A stretch of DNA of 64,000 bases from DASUPK01 sp963831605 (GCA_963831605.1 CAWHQR010000005.1:62001-126000), one strand, 5' to 3'. Counted from the stretch's first letter, positions 40,294-49,311 are shown. The notes: generated by a model not told the origin, from the sequence alone. Numbers and translations: made by a program.

Positions 40294-40444
40294 CTGCCTC
40301 TTCGCGGGGATCCAATTTCCTTCCATCAGGCGGCAGGAGGCTGCGTCACAGGCGTCGAATCCAGAGATCGTGCCTGAAGTCACGAGCAGACGGTTGTCGA
40401 TTGCAAAGGATCTCTCACGTTTGGTAACGTCCCGCGCCAGTTAC

Positions 40445-40578
40445 GCCGAGTCCCATCCCAGAGAGAGGATGGGAGCGGGGGAACCAAGTATTGGGGCTAA
40501 CCCACCGCAGTCGAAGGGTGGGGGCGCAGGCTCCTCAAGCGCCAGCCCGTCAGCTAACCCCGCAGGCCTGCAAAGGAG
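40445..40578 (+). ncRNA. c-di-AMP riboswitch (ydaO-yuaA class), copy 2
   Basis: GGGAGCGGGGGAACCAA, TTGGGGCTAACCC and CCGTCAGCTAACCCCGCAGG match the class and copy 1. The ribosome-binding site AAAGGAG of paralogue 3 follows directly. A TAACGT box at 40425-40430 is the probable -10. The rest of the 370-bp gap before it holds the terminators of paralogue 2. Confidence 0.9.
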
Positions 40579-40586
40579 AACTGTTG

Positions 40587-41177
40587 ATGCGAAGCACACC
40601 TAGCTCGAAGCGTCGTCTCGCAGTGGCGGGGGTCACAGCGATTGCAATCTTGGCCGCGGCAGTGCCCGCAGCCGCCCAGACGGGCGGGTCCGGACCTCCC
40701 GGCGGAACCACCACCACGCCGACCGATCCCGCAGCTCCCGTCGGGCCTCCTGGCCGCGCGAAGCTGCGGAAGGACGGCACGGCCCTCGCGCCCGCGGACG
40801 CGCCCGCCAACATCCAGGCGGCGATCGCGGCGGGTAACGCGATCCACACCTTCCCGTACCGCTGGGGCGGCGGACACCGCTCCTTCACGGACACCGGATA
40901 TGACTGCTCAGGCTCGGTGAGCTACGTGCTCCACGCGGCCGGCTTCCTCTCCAGCCCGGAGCCCTCCGGTCCCCTGGCGAGCAGCTGGGGCGTCCCCGGC
41001 AAGGGTCGCTGGATCACGGTCTACGCGAACTCCAGCCACGCCTACATGGTCGTCGCGGGCCTGCGGTTCGACACCTCCGCGGTCGGCGAGCGCCTGAACC
41101 AGGGCTCGGGACCGCGCTGGCGCCGGACGAAGCGCAAGCCTGCGGGTTACACGGCCAAGTACTACCCCGGTTACTAG
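40587..41177 (+). CDS. Secreted NlpC/P60-like peptidoglycan hydrolase, paralogue 3
   Basis: 196 residues from ATG 40587. Signal peptide VAGVTAIAILAAAVPAAA, longer Pro/Thr linker than the paralogues, then YRWGGGHRSFTDTGYDCSGS, NSSHAYMVVAGLRFDTSAVG and NQGSGPRWRRTK. All three paralogues share the G-G-G-H-R-S-F and Y-D-C-S-G motifs, so they arose by tandem duplication. Riboswitch copy 2 precedes it. A ~90-bp repeat begins 1-4 nt after its stop. Confidence 0.86.
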   Translation: MRSTPSSKRRLAVAGVTAIAILAAAVPAAAQTGGSGPPGGTTTTPTDPAAPVGPPGRAKLRKDGTALAPADAPANIQAAIAAGNAIHTFPYRWGGGHRSFTDTGYDCSGSVSYVLHAAGFLSSPEPSGPLASSWGVPGKGRWITVYANSSHAYMVVAGLRFDTSAVGERLNQGSGPRWRRTKRKPAGYTAKYYPGY

Positions 41178-41270
41178 CGACCACCAGGCCGCTCCACCTT
41201 GGAGCGGAGGGCGAAGCCCGTAGCGACTTATGTGGGGCGGCCGCTTGTGGTCGCTCTGATGGCGAGGCGT
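41178..41270 (+). repeat. 3'-end repeat element, copy A
   Basis: From 41181 to 41250 this copy matches, with three transitions, the reverse complement of copy B at 49324-49405. Both begin within 5 nt of the stop codon of an unrelated secreted-protein gene, in the same orientation as that gene. Internal hairpins are CCGCTCCA-CCT-TGGAGCGG and GGGC-GAA-GCCC. Likely a mobile or conserved terminator element. Beyond it, 41271-41436 shows no gene I can recognise. Confidence 0.75.
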
Positions 41271-41532
41271 CCTGGCTCCGCCGGGACTCCCGTATGTAGA
41301 ACGCGGTTTGTCCAAGCCTGCTCGCAAAGATTGTCCATCACGTCCTCGCGAGGCAGGGCGGCGCTCGGATATACCTATGCCCTGAGCGGGCCGCGTTGTA
41401 CGGTGCGCACAGCGCCGCCCGATAGGGAAGTCAGCGAAGGAGACTGCCGTAGCCTCGACCCAGGCATCGACGAGTGAAGAGGAGCCAGGCGCCGCAGCGG
41501 GCGCGGACGACCTCGATGTCCATCTGGTTGGG

Positions 41533-42519
41533 GTGAGCAAGCACTACGGCGAGGTCGTGGCCGTCCAGGGTCTCGACCTCGAGGTGAAGCGGGGAGAGTT
41601 CTTCACGCTCCTCGGCCCCTCGGGATCCGGCAAGACCACGACGCTTCGGATGATCGCGGGCTTCGAGGAGCCGGACACGGGCCGCGTGGAGCTGGGCGGC
41701 AAGGACGTCACCGGGCTGCCGCCGTACGACCGCTCGGTCAACACCGTCTTCCAGGACTACGCCCTCTTCCCCCACATGACCGTCGGGGACAACGTCGCCT
41801 ACGGGCTGCGCGTCAAGGGCGTCGGCAAGGAGGAGCGCCGCAAGCGCGCCACCGAGGCCCTGGCCACCGTCAGGCTCGGCGGCTACGAGGGCCGCAAGCC
41901 GAATCAGCTTTCGGGCGGCCAGCAGCAGCGCGTCGCCCTCGCCCGGGCGATCATCAACGAGCCGCGCGTCCTGTTGCTGGACGAGCCGCTCGGCGCCCTC
42001 GACCTGAAGCTGCGCGAGCAGATGCAGGTCGAGCTGAAGACGATCCAGGGCCAGGTCGGGATCACGTTCATCTACGTGACCCACGACCAGGAGGAGGCGC
42101 TGACGATGTCCGACCGGATCGCCGTCTTCAACGAGGGCAGGATCGAGCAGATCGGTCCGCCCACGGAGATCTACGAGCGGCCCCAGAACGCCTTCGTCGC
42201 CGGCTTCGTCGGCGTCTCGAACCTGCTCGAGCGCGATGGCCAGCGCTTCACGGTGCGCCCCGAGAAGATCTCGTTCATCGAGAACGGTGCGGCGCCCGAC
42301 GGACTTCACATCGAGGAGGGGACGATCAAGGACGTCTCCTACGCCGGAATGATCACCCGATATCTCGTCGACCTCGAGTCGGGGGGACAGCTCCAAATCG
42401 TCCGCCAGAACCTGGAGACGACCTCCGCGGAGGTCCAGGCAGAACGCGGCCGCAAAGTGAAAATTGGATGGCGAGCGGATCAGACCGTCGCCGTAGAGGG
42501 AGAGGAGGAAGGAAAGTGA
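41533..42519 (+). CDS. potA: Polyamine-type ABC transporter ATP-binding protein
   Basis: ATPase of a spermidine/putrescine-type importer. Walker A GPSGSGKTTT, Q-loop VFQDYALFPH, signature LSGGQQQRVALARA, Walker B LLLDEPLGALD, H-loop THDQEEA, then a TOBE-type C-domain (FTVRPEKISF). GTG 41533 gives 328 residues but cuts into the first strand; the frame continues upstream as a plausible N-terminus (DDLDVHLVGVSKHYG). AAGGAGA at 41437-41443 lies 5 nt before GTA 41449, so the real start may be there with a miscalled base. The stop overlaps the next start as GTGA. Confidence 0.92.
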   Translation: MSKHYGEVVAVQGLDLEVKRGEFFTLLGPSGSGKTTTLRMIAGFEEPDTGRVELGGKDVTGLPPYDRSVNTVFQDYALFPHMTVGDNVAYGLRVKGVGKEERRKRATEALATVRLGGYEGRKPNQLSGGQQQRVALARAIINEPRVLLLDEPLGALDLKLREQMQVELKTIQGQVGITFIYVTHDQEEALTMSDRIAVFNEGRIEQIGPPTEIYERPQNAFVAGFVGVSNLLERDGQRFTVRPEKISFIENGAAPDGLHIEEGTIKDVSYAGMITRYLVDLESGGQLQIVRQNLETTSAEVQAERGRKVKIGWRADQTVAVEGEEEGK

Positions 42520-43753
42520 GCAAATTCAAAGCTCGCTCCGCCTGGCTGCCCGCCGCGATCGTCGGAGGGCTCGCCGCCACGATGTTGGTGGTCGCCGGGT
42601 GTGGTGGAAGCAGCAGCAGCAGCAGCGACAACGGAACCGCACAGAAGTCCGTCGGGGCCGGCGAGGGGCAGTTGAACCTCGTCGCCTGGCCGGGCTACGT
42701 CGCCGACCCGTGGAAGTCCGACTTCGAGAAGCAGACGGGCTGCCAGATCAAGCTGAAGGAGGCCGGCACGTCCGACGAGATGGTCGACCTGATGCGCACC
42801 GGCCAGTGGGACGGCGTCTCGGCGTCGGGCAACGCGACAGCGAAGCTCGTTGACGGTGGTGACGTCGCCCCGGTGAACACCAGCCTGGTGCCGAACTACG
42901 CGACGATCTTCGACGACCTCAAGAACCAGCCGTACAACACGTTCAACGGTGTCAACTACGGGATTCCGCACGGGCGCGGTGCGAACCTCTTGATGTGGAA
43001 CTCGAACAGCGTCAAGCCGGCCCCGACCTCGTGGTCGGTGATTCTCGACCCAGCCCAGGCAGCGAAGTACAAGGGCAAGATCAGCGTGTACGACGACCCG
43101 ATCTACATCGCGGATGCCGCCGTGTACCTGAAGGCCCACCAGCCTGATCTGGGGATCACGAACCCGTACGAGCTCGACGACGAACCAATTCAACGCTGCC
43201 GTCGATCTGCTCAAGCAGCAGCATCCGAACGTCGGGCAGTACTGGGCGCTTGCCACGCCGCAGATCAACTCGTTCACCAACGGTGACTCCGTGGTGGGCT
43301 CAACGTGGCAGTACCAGTACTTCGCACTGAAGGCCGGCGGGCGCTCCGGTGGCGGCACCTGGTCCGAGCACCGGGTTCCTGCCACTCGGAGGGCGCGACG
43401 GGTTGGTCAGACACCTGGATGATCGCCAAGAACGCGGCGCATCCGAACTGCATGTACAAGTGGATGAATTTCATCGTCTCGCCGCAGGCGAACGCCGAGG
43501 TCGCTCAGTACTTCGGTGAGGCGCCCGCACAGAGCAAGTCGTGTGATCCATCCACGTTGACTGCGGCGGCGAAGGCGGATGCCACTATCCCGCGGATCCG
43601 CAGTTCTGCAACGAGTACCGCGCAGCGGACCCGAATTTCTGGAAGCGGGTCTACTACTGGCAGGTGCCTCTTGCGGACTGCGGTGATAGCCGCGGTAGCA
43701 CATGCAAGGACTACAACGACTGGTCCGCTGCATGGACCCAGATCAAGGGTTGA
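42516..43753 (+). CDS. potD: Polyamine-type ABC transporter substrate-binding lipoprotein (about three frameshifts as read)
   Basis: Lipoprotein signal LAATMLVVAGCGGS with lipobox Cys, then a PotD/SBP-1-like domain (LNLVAWPGYVADPWKSDFEK, GVNYGIPHGRGANLLMWNS). Later pieces, QFNAAVDLLKQQHPNVGQYW, GWSDTWMIAKNAAHPNC, and YPADPQFCNEYRAADPNFW to a TGA at 43751, lie in other frames. Breaks are near 43183, 43345-43400 and 43585. Intact partners upstream and downstream suggest sequencing errors. Function would be capture of polyamines or related cations outside the membrane. Confidence 0.85.
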
Positions 43754-43763
43754 GTAACAGGTC

Positions 43764-44664
43764 ATGGAAGCGGCCGGCCTAGGCGCCGCGCCGCAGAAGA
43801 GGTCGGCGAGCCGCAGGCTCGCCGACCTCTTCCATGGCCGCCCGCGGCTGCAGGTGGGTGCCCTGCTGGCCGGCCCGCTCGGCTGGCTGGTCATCCTCTA
43901 CCTGGGGTCCCTGGCGGTCCTGCTGGTCGCCTCCTTCTGGAGCGTGGACGCCCTCAGCGGCGAGTTGGTCAAGGGCTTCACCTTCGACAACTTCAAGGAG
44001 CTCTGGAACACCGACGTCTACCGCTCGGTGGCATTCCGGACGATCGGCGTGGCCTCGGCCGTGACTGTCACCGACGCGCTCTTGGCATTCCCGATCGCCT
44101 TCTACATGGCGAAGATCGCCTCGCCCAGGGCCAAGGGTTTCCTGGTGGTGGCGGTCCTGATGCCGCTCTGGTCCTTCTATCTGGTCAAGGTATATGCCTG
44201 GCAGACGATGCTTGGGGCCAATGGAATCATCAATTGGGCCCTCGACCCGATCGGCCTGAACGGCCCGGGCTTCGGGACGACGGCGGTCTGGATCGTGGAG
44301 AGCTACCTCTGGCTGCCGTACATGATCCTGCCGATCTACGCGGGCCTCGAGCGCATCCCGGACTCGCTGCTCTCCGCATCCGAGGACCTCGGCGCGAAAC
44401 CCGGTCCGAACGTTCCGGCGGGTGATCCTGCCCCTCGTCTTCCCGGCCGTGGTCGCCGGCTCGATCTTCACTTTCTCGCTGACATTGGGCGACTACATCA
44501 CGCCCTCGCTGGTTTCGCCGAGCACCCAGTTCATTGGGAACGTCGTCTTCACCAGCCATACCGACAACCTGCCCCTGGCCTCCGCATTCGCGACCGTGCC
44601 GATCGCGGTGATGGTGGTCTATCTGCTGATCGCCCGCCGGCTCGGGGCCTTCGAGCACCTCTGA
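43764..44664 (+). CDS. potB: Polyamine-type ABC transporter permease 1 (one apparent frameshift)
   Basis: About six TM helices. EAA-loop region SASEDLGAKPG runs on, after a one-base frame change near 44403, as RTFRRVILPLVFPAVVAGS, the standard continuation. Reading through gives ~299 residues. Codons 12-23 lie in a perfect 17-bp inverted repeat with a 3-nt loop, see separate entry. ATG 43764 has only a weak ribosome-binding site, so it may rely on coupling with the upstream gene 10 bp away. Confidence 0.87.
43796..43832 (+). repeat. Perfect 17-bp inverted repeat inside the permease start
   Basis: GAAGAGGTCGGCGAGCC (43796-43812), 3-nt loop GCA, and the exact complement (43816-43832). In mRNA it would form a very stable hairpin 32 nt after the start codon. 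Both strands of it code for the same residues (KRSAS..RLADLF), a consequence of the symmetry. Confidence 0.8.
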
Positions 44665-44668
44665 GCCG

Positions 44669-45520
44669 ATGACCCTTTCCCCCCGCTACAGAACCCTGCT
44701 GCGCGTCGGCGTCGGGATCACCCTCGCCTTCATCTACATCCCGCTGCTGGTGATCGCGGTCTACGCCTTCAACGGAGGCACCACGCTGAAGTGGCCCCTC
44801 GACAGCGTCACGACGAAGTGGTTCAGCGAGGCATTCCACGACCACGCCGCGCGGAGCGCCTTCTTCACCTCGATCAAGGTTGGGCTCGCCGCGACCGGGA
44901 TCGCGCTCGTCCTCGGCACGCTTGCCTCCTTCGCGGTCGCTCGGCATCGCTTCTTCGGACGGGAGACTGTCTCGTTCCTGGTCGTGATCCCGATCGCGCT
45001 GCCGGGCATCGTCACGGGCCTCGCCCTGAGCGACACCTTCACCCAGGTGCTCGGGGTGACGCTCGGCCTGTTCACCGTGATCGTGGCGCACGCCACCTTC
45101 TGCATCGTGGTCATCTACAACAACGTGATCGCCCGCCTGAGACGGGTGTCGGAGAACCTCGAGGAGGCCTCGGCCGATCTCGGCGCACACACCTGGCAGA
45201 CCTTCCGGCACGTCACCCTGCCCGGCATGCAGACGGCGCTGGTCGCGGGCGCGCTGTTGGCGTTCGCGCTCTCCTTCGACGAGATCATCGTCACTACCTT
45301 CACGCTTGGCGCCGGCCAGCAGACCCTGCCGATCTGGATCCTCGACAACCTCTTCCGTGGCCAGCAGCTGCCGATCACCAACGTGGTCGCGGTGATCGTC
45401 GTGCTGCTCTCGATCATCCCGGTCTACCTGGCACATCGCCTGACCCGCGAGGAGAGCATCAGCGCGCGCGGCGGCGGCGGGGCGGTCAGCTCGGCGGAGA
45501 GCGCCGTCGTCATCAACTAG
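44669..45520 (+). CDS. potC: Polyamine-type ABC transporter permease 2
   Basis: 283 residues, six TM helices, EAA motif LEEASADLGAHTWQTFRHVTLP, and LAFALSFDEIIVTTFT typical of PotC. Completes the potABCD-like set 41.5-45.5 kb. It begins 4 bp after the PotB stop. No catabolic genes adjoin this copy, unlike the second transporter at 59.9-64 kb. Confidence 0.93.
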   Translation: MTLSPRYRTLLRVGVGITLAFIYIPLLVIAVYAFNGGTTLKWPLDSVTTKWFSEAFHDHAARSAFFTSIKVGLAATGIALVLGTLASFAVARHRFFGRETVSFLVVIPIALPGIVTGLALSDTFTQVLGVTLGLFTVIVAHATFCIVVIYNNVIARLRRVSENLEEASADLGAHTWQTFRHVTLPGMQTALVAGALLAFALSFDEIIVTTFTLGAGQQTLPIWILDNLFRGQQLPITNVVAVIVVLLSIIPVYLAHRLTREESISARGGGGAVSSAESAVVIN

Positions 45521-45534
45521 CCGGCCCGCTCGCC

Positions 45535-45540
45535 TAGACT
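45535..45540 (+). promoter_or_regulatory. Leaderless-type -10 (TAGACT)
   Basis: TAGACT, 9-nt spacer GACCGGGCC, then ATG 45550. Same element precedes the lipoprotein gene at 49882. Confidence 0.5.
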
Positions 45541-45549
45541 GACCGGGCC

Positions 45550-46218
45550 ATGCGGGTTCGCCAGGGAACGCTTCTGCTCGCCGGGCTCTGCCTTCTCGCC
45601 GTGTTCGCGGTTTCCGCACACGGCGCCGGAGAGCCGGCCTTCGACTGCAAGACGGTTCACCGCGGCAAGGCGACCTTCAATCCGAACCCGAAGGGACAGG
45701 CGCCCGTCGCGATCGGGGACTCGACGATGATCCTGCCGATTCCCAACCTGGACGCGGTCGGCTTCTCGGTCAATGCCAGGGGCTGCCGCGGATTCAAGGA
45801 GGCGGTCAACATCGCCCGGAAGCTGAAGGCGAAGGGCCACCTGCCGCATCTCGTGATGATCAACGCCTACGGCAACGGCGGGGTCAATCCAGGCCTGATC
45901 TCGGAGGCGCTGAGCGTGCTCGGCAAGAGCCGGGTCCTGGGCCTGCTCACCGCCTATGACGCCGATACCGGCCATCCGCCGGCGCCGAACACCGACGTGA
46001 TCTTCAAGGCCGCCAAGCGATATCCGCACCGGGTCTTCGTTCTCGACTGGGTGAAGTACAGCCTTGACCACCACGCCGCCGAGCCGACTCCGGGCGCCTG
46101 GTTCCTGCCCGACCTCTTCCACCCGAACTACACCGGCGCCGACGCGTACGCGAACTTCCTCGCTCAGGCGCTGCCGCTGGCCAAGGACGGTCGCTTCCCG
46201 CCCTTGCCCTTGCCCTGA
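45550..46218 (+). CDS. Secreted SGNH-like protein 1
   Basis: 222 residues with signal peptide (TLLLAGLCLLAVFAVSAHGAG). The mature domain has VAIGDSTMILPIP (block I GDS with candidate nucleophile Ser) and WFLPDLFHPNYTGADAY (block V D-x-x-H), the two diagnostic ends of SGNH hydrolases/acyltransferases; N in LVMINAYGNGG may serve the oxyanion hole. It is ~60% alike by eye to the protein at 50281. Given the MBOAT gene nearby, an O-acetyltransfer or esterase role on surface glycan is the best guess. The 3' end overlaps the convergent gene by 55 bp. Confidence 0.78.
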   Translation: MRVRQGTLLLAGLCLLAVFAVSAHGAGEPAFDCKTVHRGKATFNPNPKGQAPVAIGDSTMILPIPNLDAVGFSVNARGCRGFKEAVNIARKLKAKGHLPHLVMINAYGNGGVNPGLISEALSVLGKSRVLGLLTAYDADTGHPPAPNTDVIFKAAKRYPHRVFVLDWVKYSLDHHAAEPTPGAWFLPDLFHPNYTGADAYANFLAQALPLAKDGRFPPLPLP

Positions 46219-46841
46219 CCCTTGCCCGCGCCGGGGGGCGACGCCAGTGGGATCAATTTCCTCAGGAGCCGCGCGAACGCCTTGGCCCCGCTGAAGGTGA
46301 GGTGGAGGCCGTCGGGCTGGAACCAGCTCGAGTGCCCGGCGCTGTAGTGGACCCAGTCGAGGACCTTGACCCTCTCCGGGTCGCGCTGCCCGGCGTTGCG
46401 GATCACGTCCGCGTCGTTCGACTGGCCGCCCCCAAGCTCGCGGGGCGTGACCAGGCCGAGCCTGCGCTTCGGCCCGAGGATCTTCTTCGCCTGGTTGATC
46501 TGGCCGCCGGTCACCGAGGCATCGGCGCCGAGCGCCATCACGACCAGGTGCGGAAGCTGGTGATGGCGCCTCGCGTCACGCAGAATGCGCAGTCCCTCGC
46601 CGAACTGGCGGCAGCCGCGGGCGTTCGCCTTGTAGCCCACCCGGCTCAGCGCCGGCAGAGCGAGCAGCATCGAGGAGTCGCCGATCGCGAGCGGCGGACG
46701 CGGCGCCACCTTGTGCTTCGGGGTCGCGATCTCGACTCCGCCGCAGCCCGCCCGAGCGGTCGAAGCTGATAGGGCGGGCGCCAGGACGGCGAGGGTGGCG
46801 CCGAGCGCGATCCGTACCCTGACGCCCGTGCTCTTCCCCAC
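46164..46841 (-). CDS. Secreted SGNH-like protein 2
   Basis: 225 residues from GTG 46841. Signal peptide (IALGATLAVLAPALSASTARAG), PLAIGDSSMLLALP with the GDS Ser, and SWFQPDGLHLTFSGAKAF with D-x-x-H. More distant from SGNH 1 and 4, which share the ARGCR.F segment with it. The tail is Gly/Lys-rich (GAGKGQGKGKGGK). The start overlaps the start region of the divergent MBOAT gene by 14 bp; later starts are not available in frame before the signal peptide core. Confidence 0.72.
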   Translation of the reverse strand: MGKSTGVRVRIALGATLAVLAPALSASTARAGCGGVEIATPKHKVAPRPPLAIGDSSMLLALPALSRVGYKANARGCRQFGEGLRILRDARRHHQLPHLVVMALGADASVTGGQINQAKKILGPKRRLGLVTPRELGGGQSNDADVIRNAGQRDPERVKVLDWVHYSAGHSSWFQPDGLHLTFSGAKAFARLLRKLIPLASPPGAGKGQGKGKGGKRPSLASGSA

Positions 46842-48225
46842 AGTCGAGTTCGCGATCTTCTTTCCGATCGTCCTGGCGCTCTCCTGGGCGCTCATGCCGC
46901 GCCAGCAGATCTGGAAGCCGTTCATCGTCGTGGCAAGTTATGTCTTTTACGCGGCGGCGGATCCGCGGTTCTGCCTGTTGCTCGCCGCGATCACCCTGGT
47001 CAGCCAGCTGGCCGTCGTCGCAATCCACCGCACCGACGACGAGCGCCTGCGGAAATGGTTCACGGCCGCGGGAGTGGTCTTCGACCTGGGGATCCTCGCG
47101 GTCTTCAAGTACTACGGCTTCTTCGTCTCCGACGTCTCCGACGTCCTCGACTCGATCGGGCTCGGCATGCCCCTGCCGCTGGTCACGATCGCGCTGCCCG
47201 TAGGAGTCAGCTTCTTCAGCTTCCAGGCCGTCACCTACGTGGTCGACGTCAAGCGGCGCCAGACCGAACCGGCCTCCCTGCTCGACGCCGCCATCTACCT
47301 GAGCTTCTTCCCCCACCTGGTCGCCGGCCCGATCGTCCGGGCAAGCGAGTTCCTCCCCCAGCTGCGGAAGCCGAGGGACCCCGACCATGTGGCGGTGGGC
47401 GCGGGGCTCACCCTGATCGCCCTGGGGCTGATCAAGAAGGTGATGATCGCCGACTACCTGGCGCGGGAGGTGGTCGACAAGGTCTTCGCCGTGCCGCAGG
47501 CGTACAGCGCGCCCGACGCGATCCTTGGCGCATACGCCTATGCGGCGCAGATCTTCTGCGACTTCTCCGGCTACACGGACATGGCGATCGGGCTCGCGCT
47601 GTTGATGGGCTTCGTCTTCCCGCAGAACTTCAACAGCCCCTATCGGGCGACGGGCTTCCGCGACTTCTGGCGTCGCTGGCACATGACGCTCTCGCGCTTC
47701 CTGCGGGACTACCTCTACATCCCACTCGGCGGCAACCGGAAGGGGAAGGTCCGGACCTACATCAACCTGATGCTCACCATGGCGCTGGGCGGCCTCTGGC
47801 ACGGCGCCGCCTGGAACTTCGTCGCCTGGGGCGCCTACCAGGGGACCGGATTGTCGGCCGAGCATGCGATCAACGGCCGGCTCGGCCGGATCTTCCCCGG
47901 CTGGCTGCGCTGGTTCGTCACCTTCAACCTGATCGTCGTCGGCTGGATCCTCTTCCGCTCAACCGACCTGACCGTGTTCGGCGACTACATGTCAGCGCTG
48001 GTGCGCTCCGGGCCGGCGACCCTCTACTCGGTCCCGGTGGTGGGAGCGATCGTCCTGGTGATCGGGCTCCAGCTGCTGCCCGAGCGCCCGATGGAGGGCA
48101 TCGAGCTGCGGATCGGGCGGCTGCGGCCGCTGCTGCTCGGCGTCGCCCTCGCCGCCGTCGTCCTGATCGTCGGCGCCACCGTCCCGAGCCAGGGCGTTCC
48201 CCCGTTCATCTACTTCCGCTTCTGA
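46828..48225 (+). CDS. MBOAT-family O-acyltransferase (AlgI-like)
   Basis: 465-residue multi-TM acyltransferase that moves an acetyl group across the membrane onto an extracellular polysaccharide. The start MLFPTVEFAIFFPIVLALSW (from GTG 46828) is canonical. Family motifs FKYYGFF, FFPHLVAGPIVRASEFLPQL, FCDFSGYTDMAIG, FWRRWHMTLSRFLRDYLYIPLGG and the catalytic His region GGLWHGAAWNF are all present. It is followed after 4 bp by an SGNH-domain membrane protein, the usual partner arrangement (AlgI with AlgJ/AlgX-like). Confidence 0.93.
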   Translation: MLFPTVEFAIFFPIVLALSWALMPRQQIWKPFIVVASYVFYAAADPRFCLLLAAITLVSQLAVVAIHRTDDERLRKWFTAAGVVFDLGILAVFKYYGFFVSDVSDVLDSIGLGMPLPLVTIALPVGVSFFSFQAVTYVVDVKRRQTEPASLLDAAIYLSFFPHLVAGPIVRASEFLPQLRKPRDPDHVAVGAGLTLIALGLIKKVMIADYLAREVVDKVFAVPQAYSAPDAILGAYAYAAQIFCDFSGYTDMAIGLALLMGFVFPQNFNSPYRATGFRDFWRRWHMTLSRFLRDYLYIPLGGNRKGKVRTYINLMLTMALGGLWHGAAWNFVAWGAYQGTGLSAEHAINGRLGRIFPGWLRWFVTFNLIVVGWILFRSTDLTVFGDYMSALVRSGPATLYSVPVVGAIVLVIGLQLLPERPMEGIELRIGRLRPLLLGVALAAVVLIVGATVPSQGVPPFIYFRF

Positions 48226-48229
48226 TCTG

Positions 48230-49309
48230 ATGGCAGAGACAACGAAAAGACAGTCGCGAGCCGGGTCAGGCGAATTCGAGACGATCGCCGAGATGGAGGC
48301 CGAGTCCCGGCCAGGCGCCGAGGGCGAGCCCCACGGCGACGACAGCCTGATGGGCCGGTTCGACCGCTGGGACCTCCGGCGCTTCAGCGGCTGGGACGCG
48401 GTGAAGGCCGTCGCCCTGACGACCTTCCTGCTGCTGATCTTCGCCGGGGGCTCGGTGCGGAAGGCGGCGGACGAGCTCAAGCCGGGCCTCGGCCAGGACA
48501 TCGTCAAGGCCATCGCCGGACCCGCCGGATGGATCTCGGACCAGCTCCCGCTCGCCGACACGCGCCGCGACCTCACCTCCTGGCTCTCCCCCGACCAGCA
48601 GCTCTCCGGTCACGGCTTCCGGGCCGCTCCGGGCGGAGCGGGCAGGCCGACGGTCCAGGTTCCGACCACGCCGCAGCCGCTCGACCGGCTCCTGGTCACC
48701 GGCGACTCGCTCTCGACGCCGCTCGACATCGAGATCGCGCGCAAGCTCGCCGACCAGGGCGCCTCGGTCCAGGTCACGCGCGACCCGCATCTCGCCACCG
48801 GGATCTCCAACACGGGCCTGGTCGACTGGGGCAAGCTCTCGAGCACCCAGGCCGCCGATGACAACCCCGACGCCGTCGTCCTCTTCATCGGCGCCAACGA
48901 GGGCTATCCGATGCCCGGTCCCGATGGGAGGCAGGTGAGCTGCTGCGGCCCGGCCTGGGAGGCGATCTTCCAGTCGAGGGTCGGCCAGATGATGGACAAC
49001 TACCTGAGGGGCGGCGCGCAGCGGATCTATTGGCTCACGGTGCCCACCCAGCGCGACCCGGCCCGCAAGCCGATCGCCGACGACGTCAACCAGGCGATCC
49101 GGGCGGAGGCCGCCAAGCGGGACGGCGCGGTTCGCGTGGTCGACCTGATCCCGACCTTCACGCCGGGAGACACCTACCGCGACTCGATTCCGATCGACGG
49201 CAAGGAAACGATCGTGCGCCTGCCCGACGGCATCCACCTGAACGAGGACGGCTCGTCGGTGGCGGCAGACATGGTGCTGGCGGCGATCAACCGGGACTTC
49301 AACTACTGA
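48230..49309 (+). CDS. Membrane-anchored SGNH-domain protein 3 (MBOAT partner)
   Basis: 359 residues. A hydrophilic acidic N-terminus precedes one TM helix (AVKAVALTTFLLLIFAGG), then an extracytoplasmic SGNH domain with LLVTGDSLSTPLDIEI (GDS), VVLFIGANEGYPM (block III-like N) and LPDGIHLNEDGSSVAADM (D-x-x-H). Similar to DUF459-type SGNH proteins. As next gene of the MBOAT protein it is the likely transferase that passes acetyl groups to the glycan acceptor. Confidence 0.86.
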   Translation: MAETTKRQSRAGSGEFETIAEMEAESRPGAEGEPHGDDSLMGRFDRWDLRRFSGWDAVKAVALTTFLLLIFAGGSVRKAADELKPGLGQDIVKAIAGPAGWISDQLPLADTRRDLTSWLSPDQQLSGHGFRAAPGGAGRPTVQVPTTPQPLDRLLVTGDSLSTPLDIEIARKLADQGASVQVTRDPHLATGISNTGLVDWGKLSSTQAADDNPDAVVLFIGANEGYPMPGPDGRQVSCCGPAWEAIFQSRVGQMMDNYLRGGAQRIYWLTVPTQRDPARKPIADDVNQAIRAEAAKRDGAVRVVDLIPTFTPGDTYRDSIPIDGKETIVRLPDGIHLNEDGSSVAADMVLAAINRDFNY

Positions 49310-49311
49310 TT

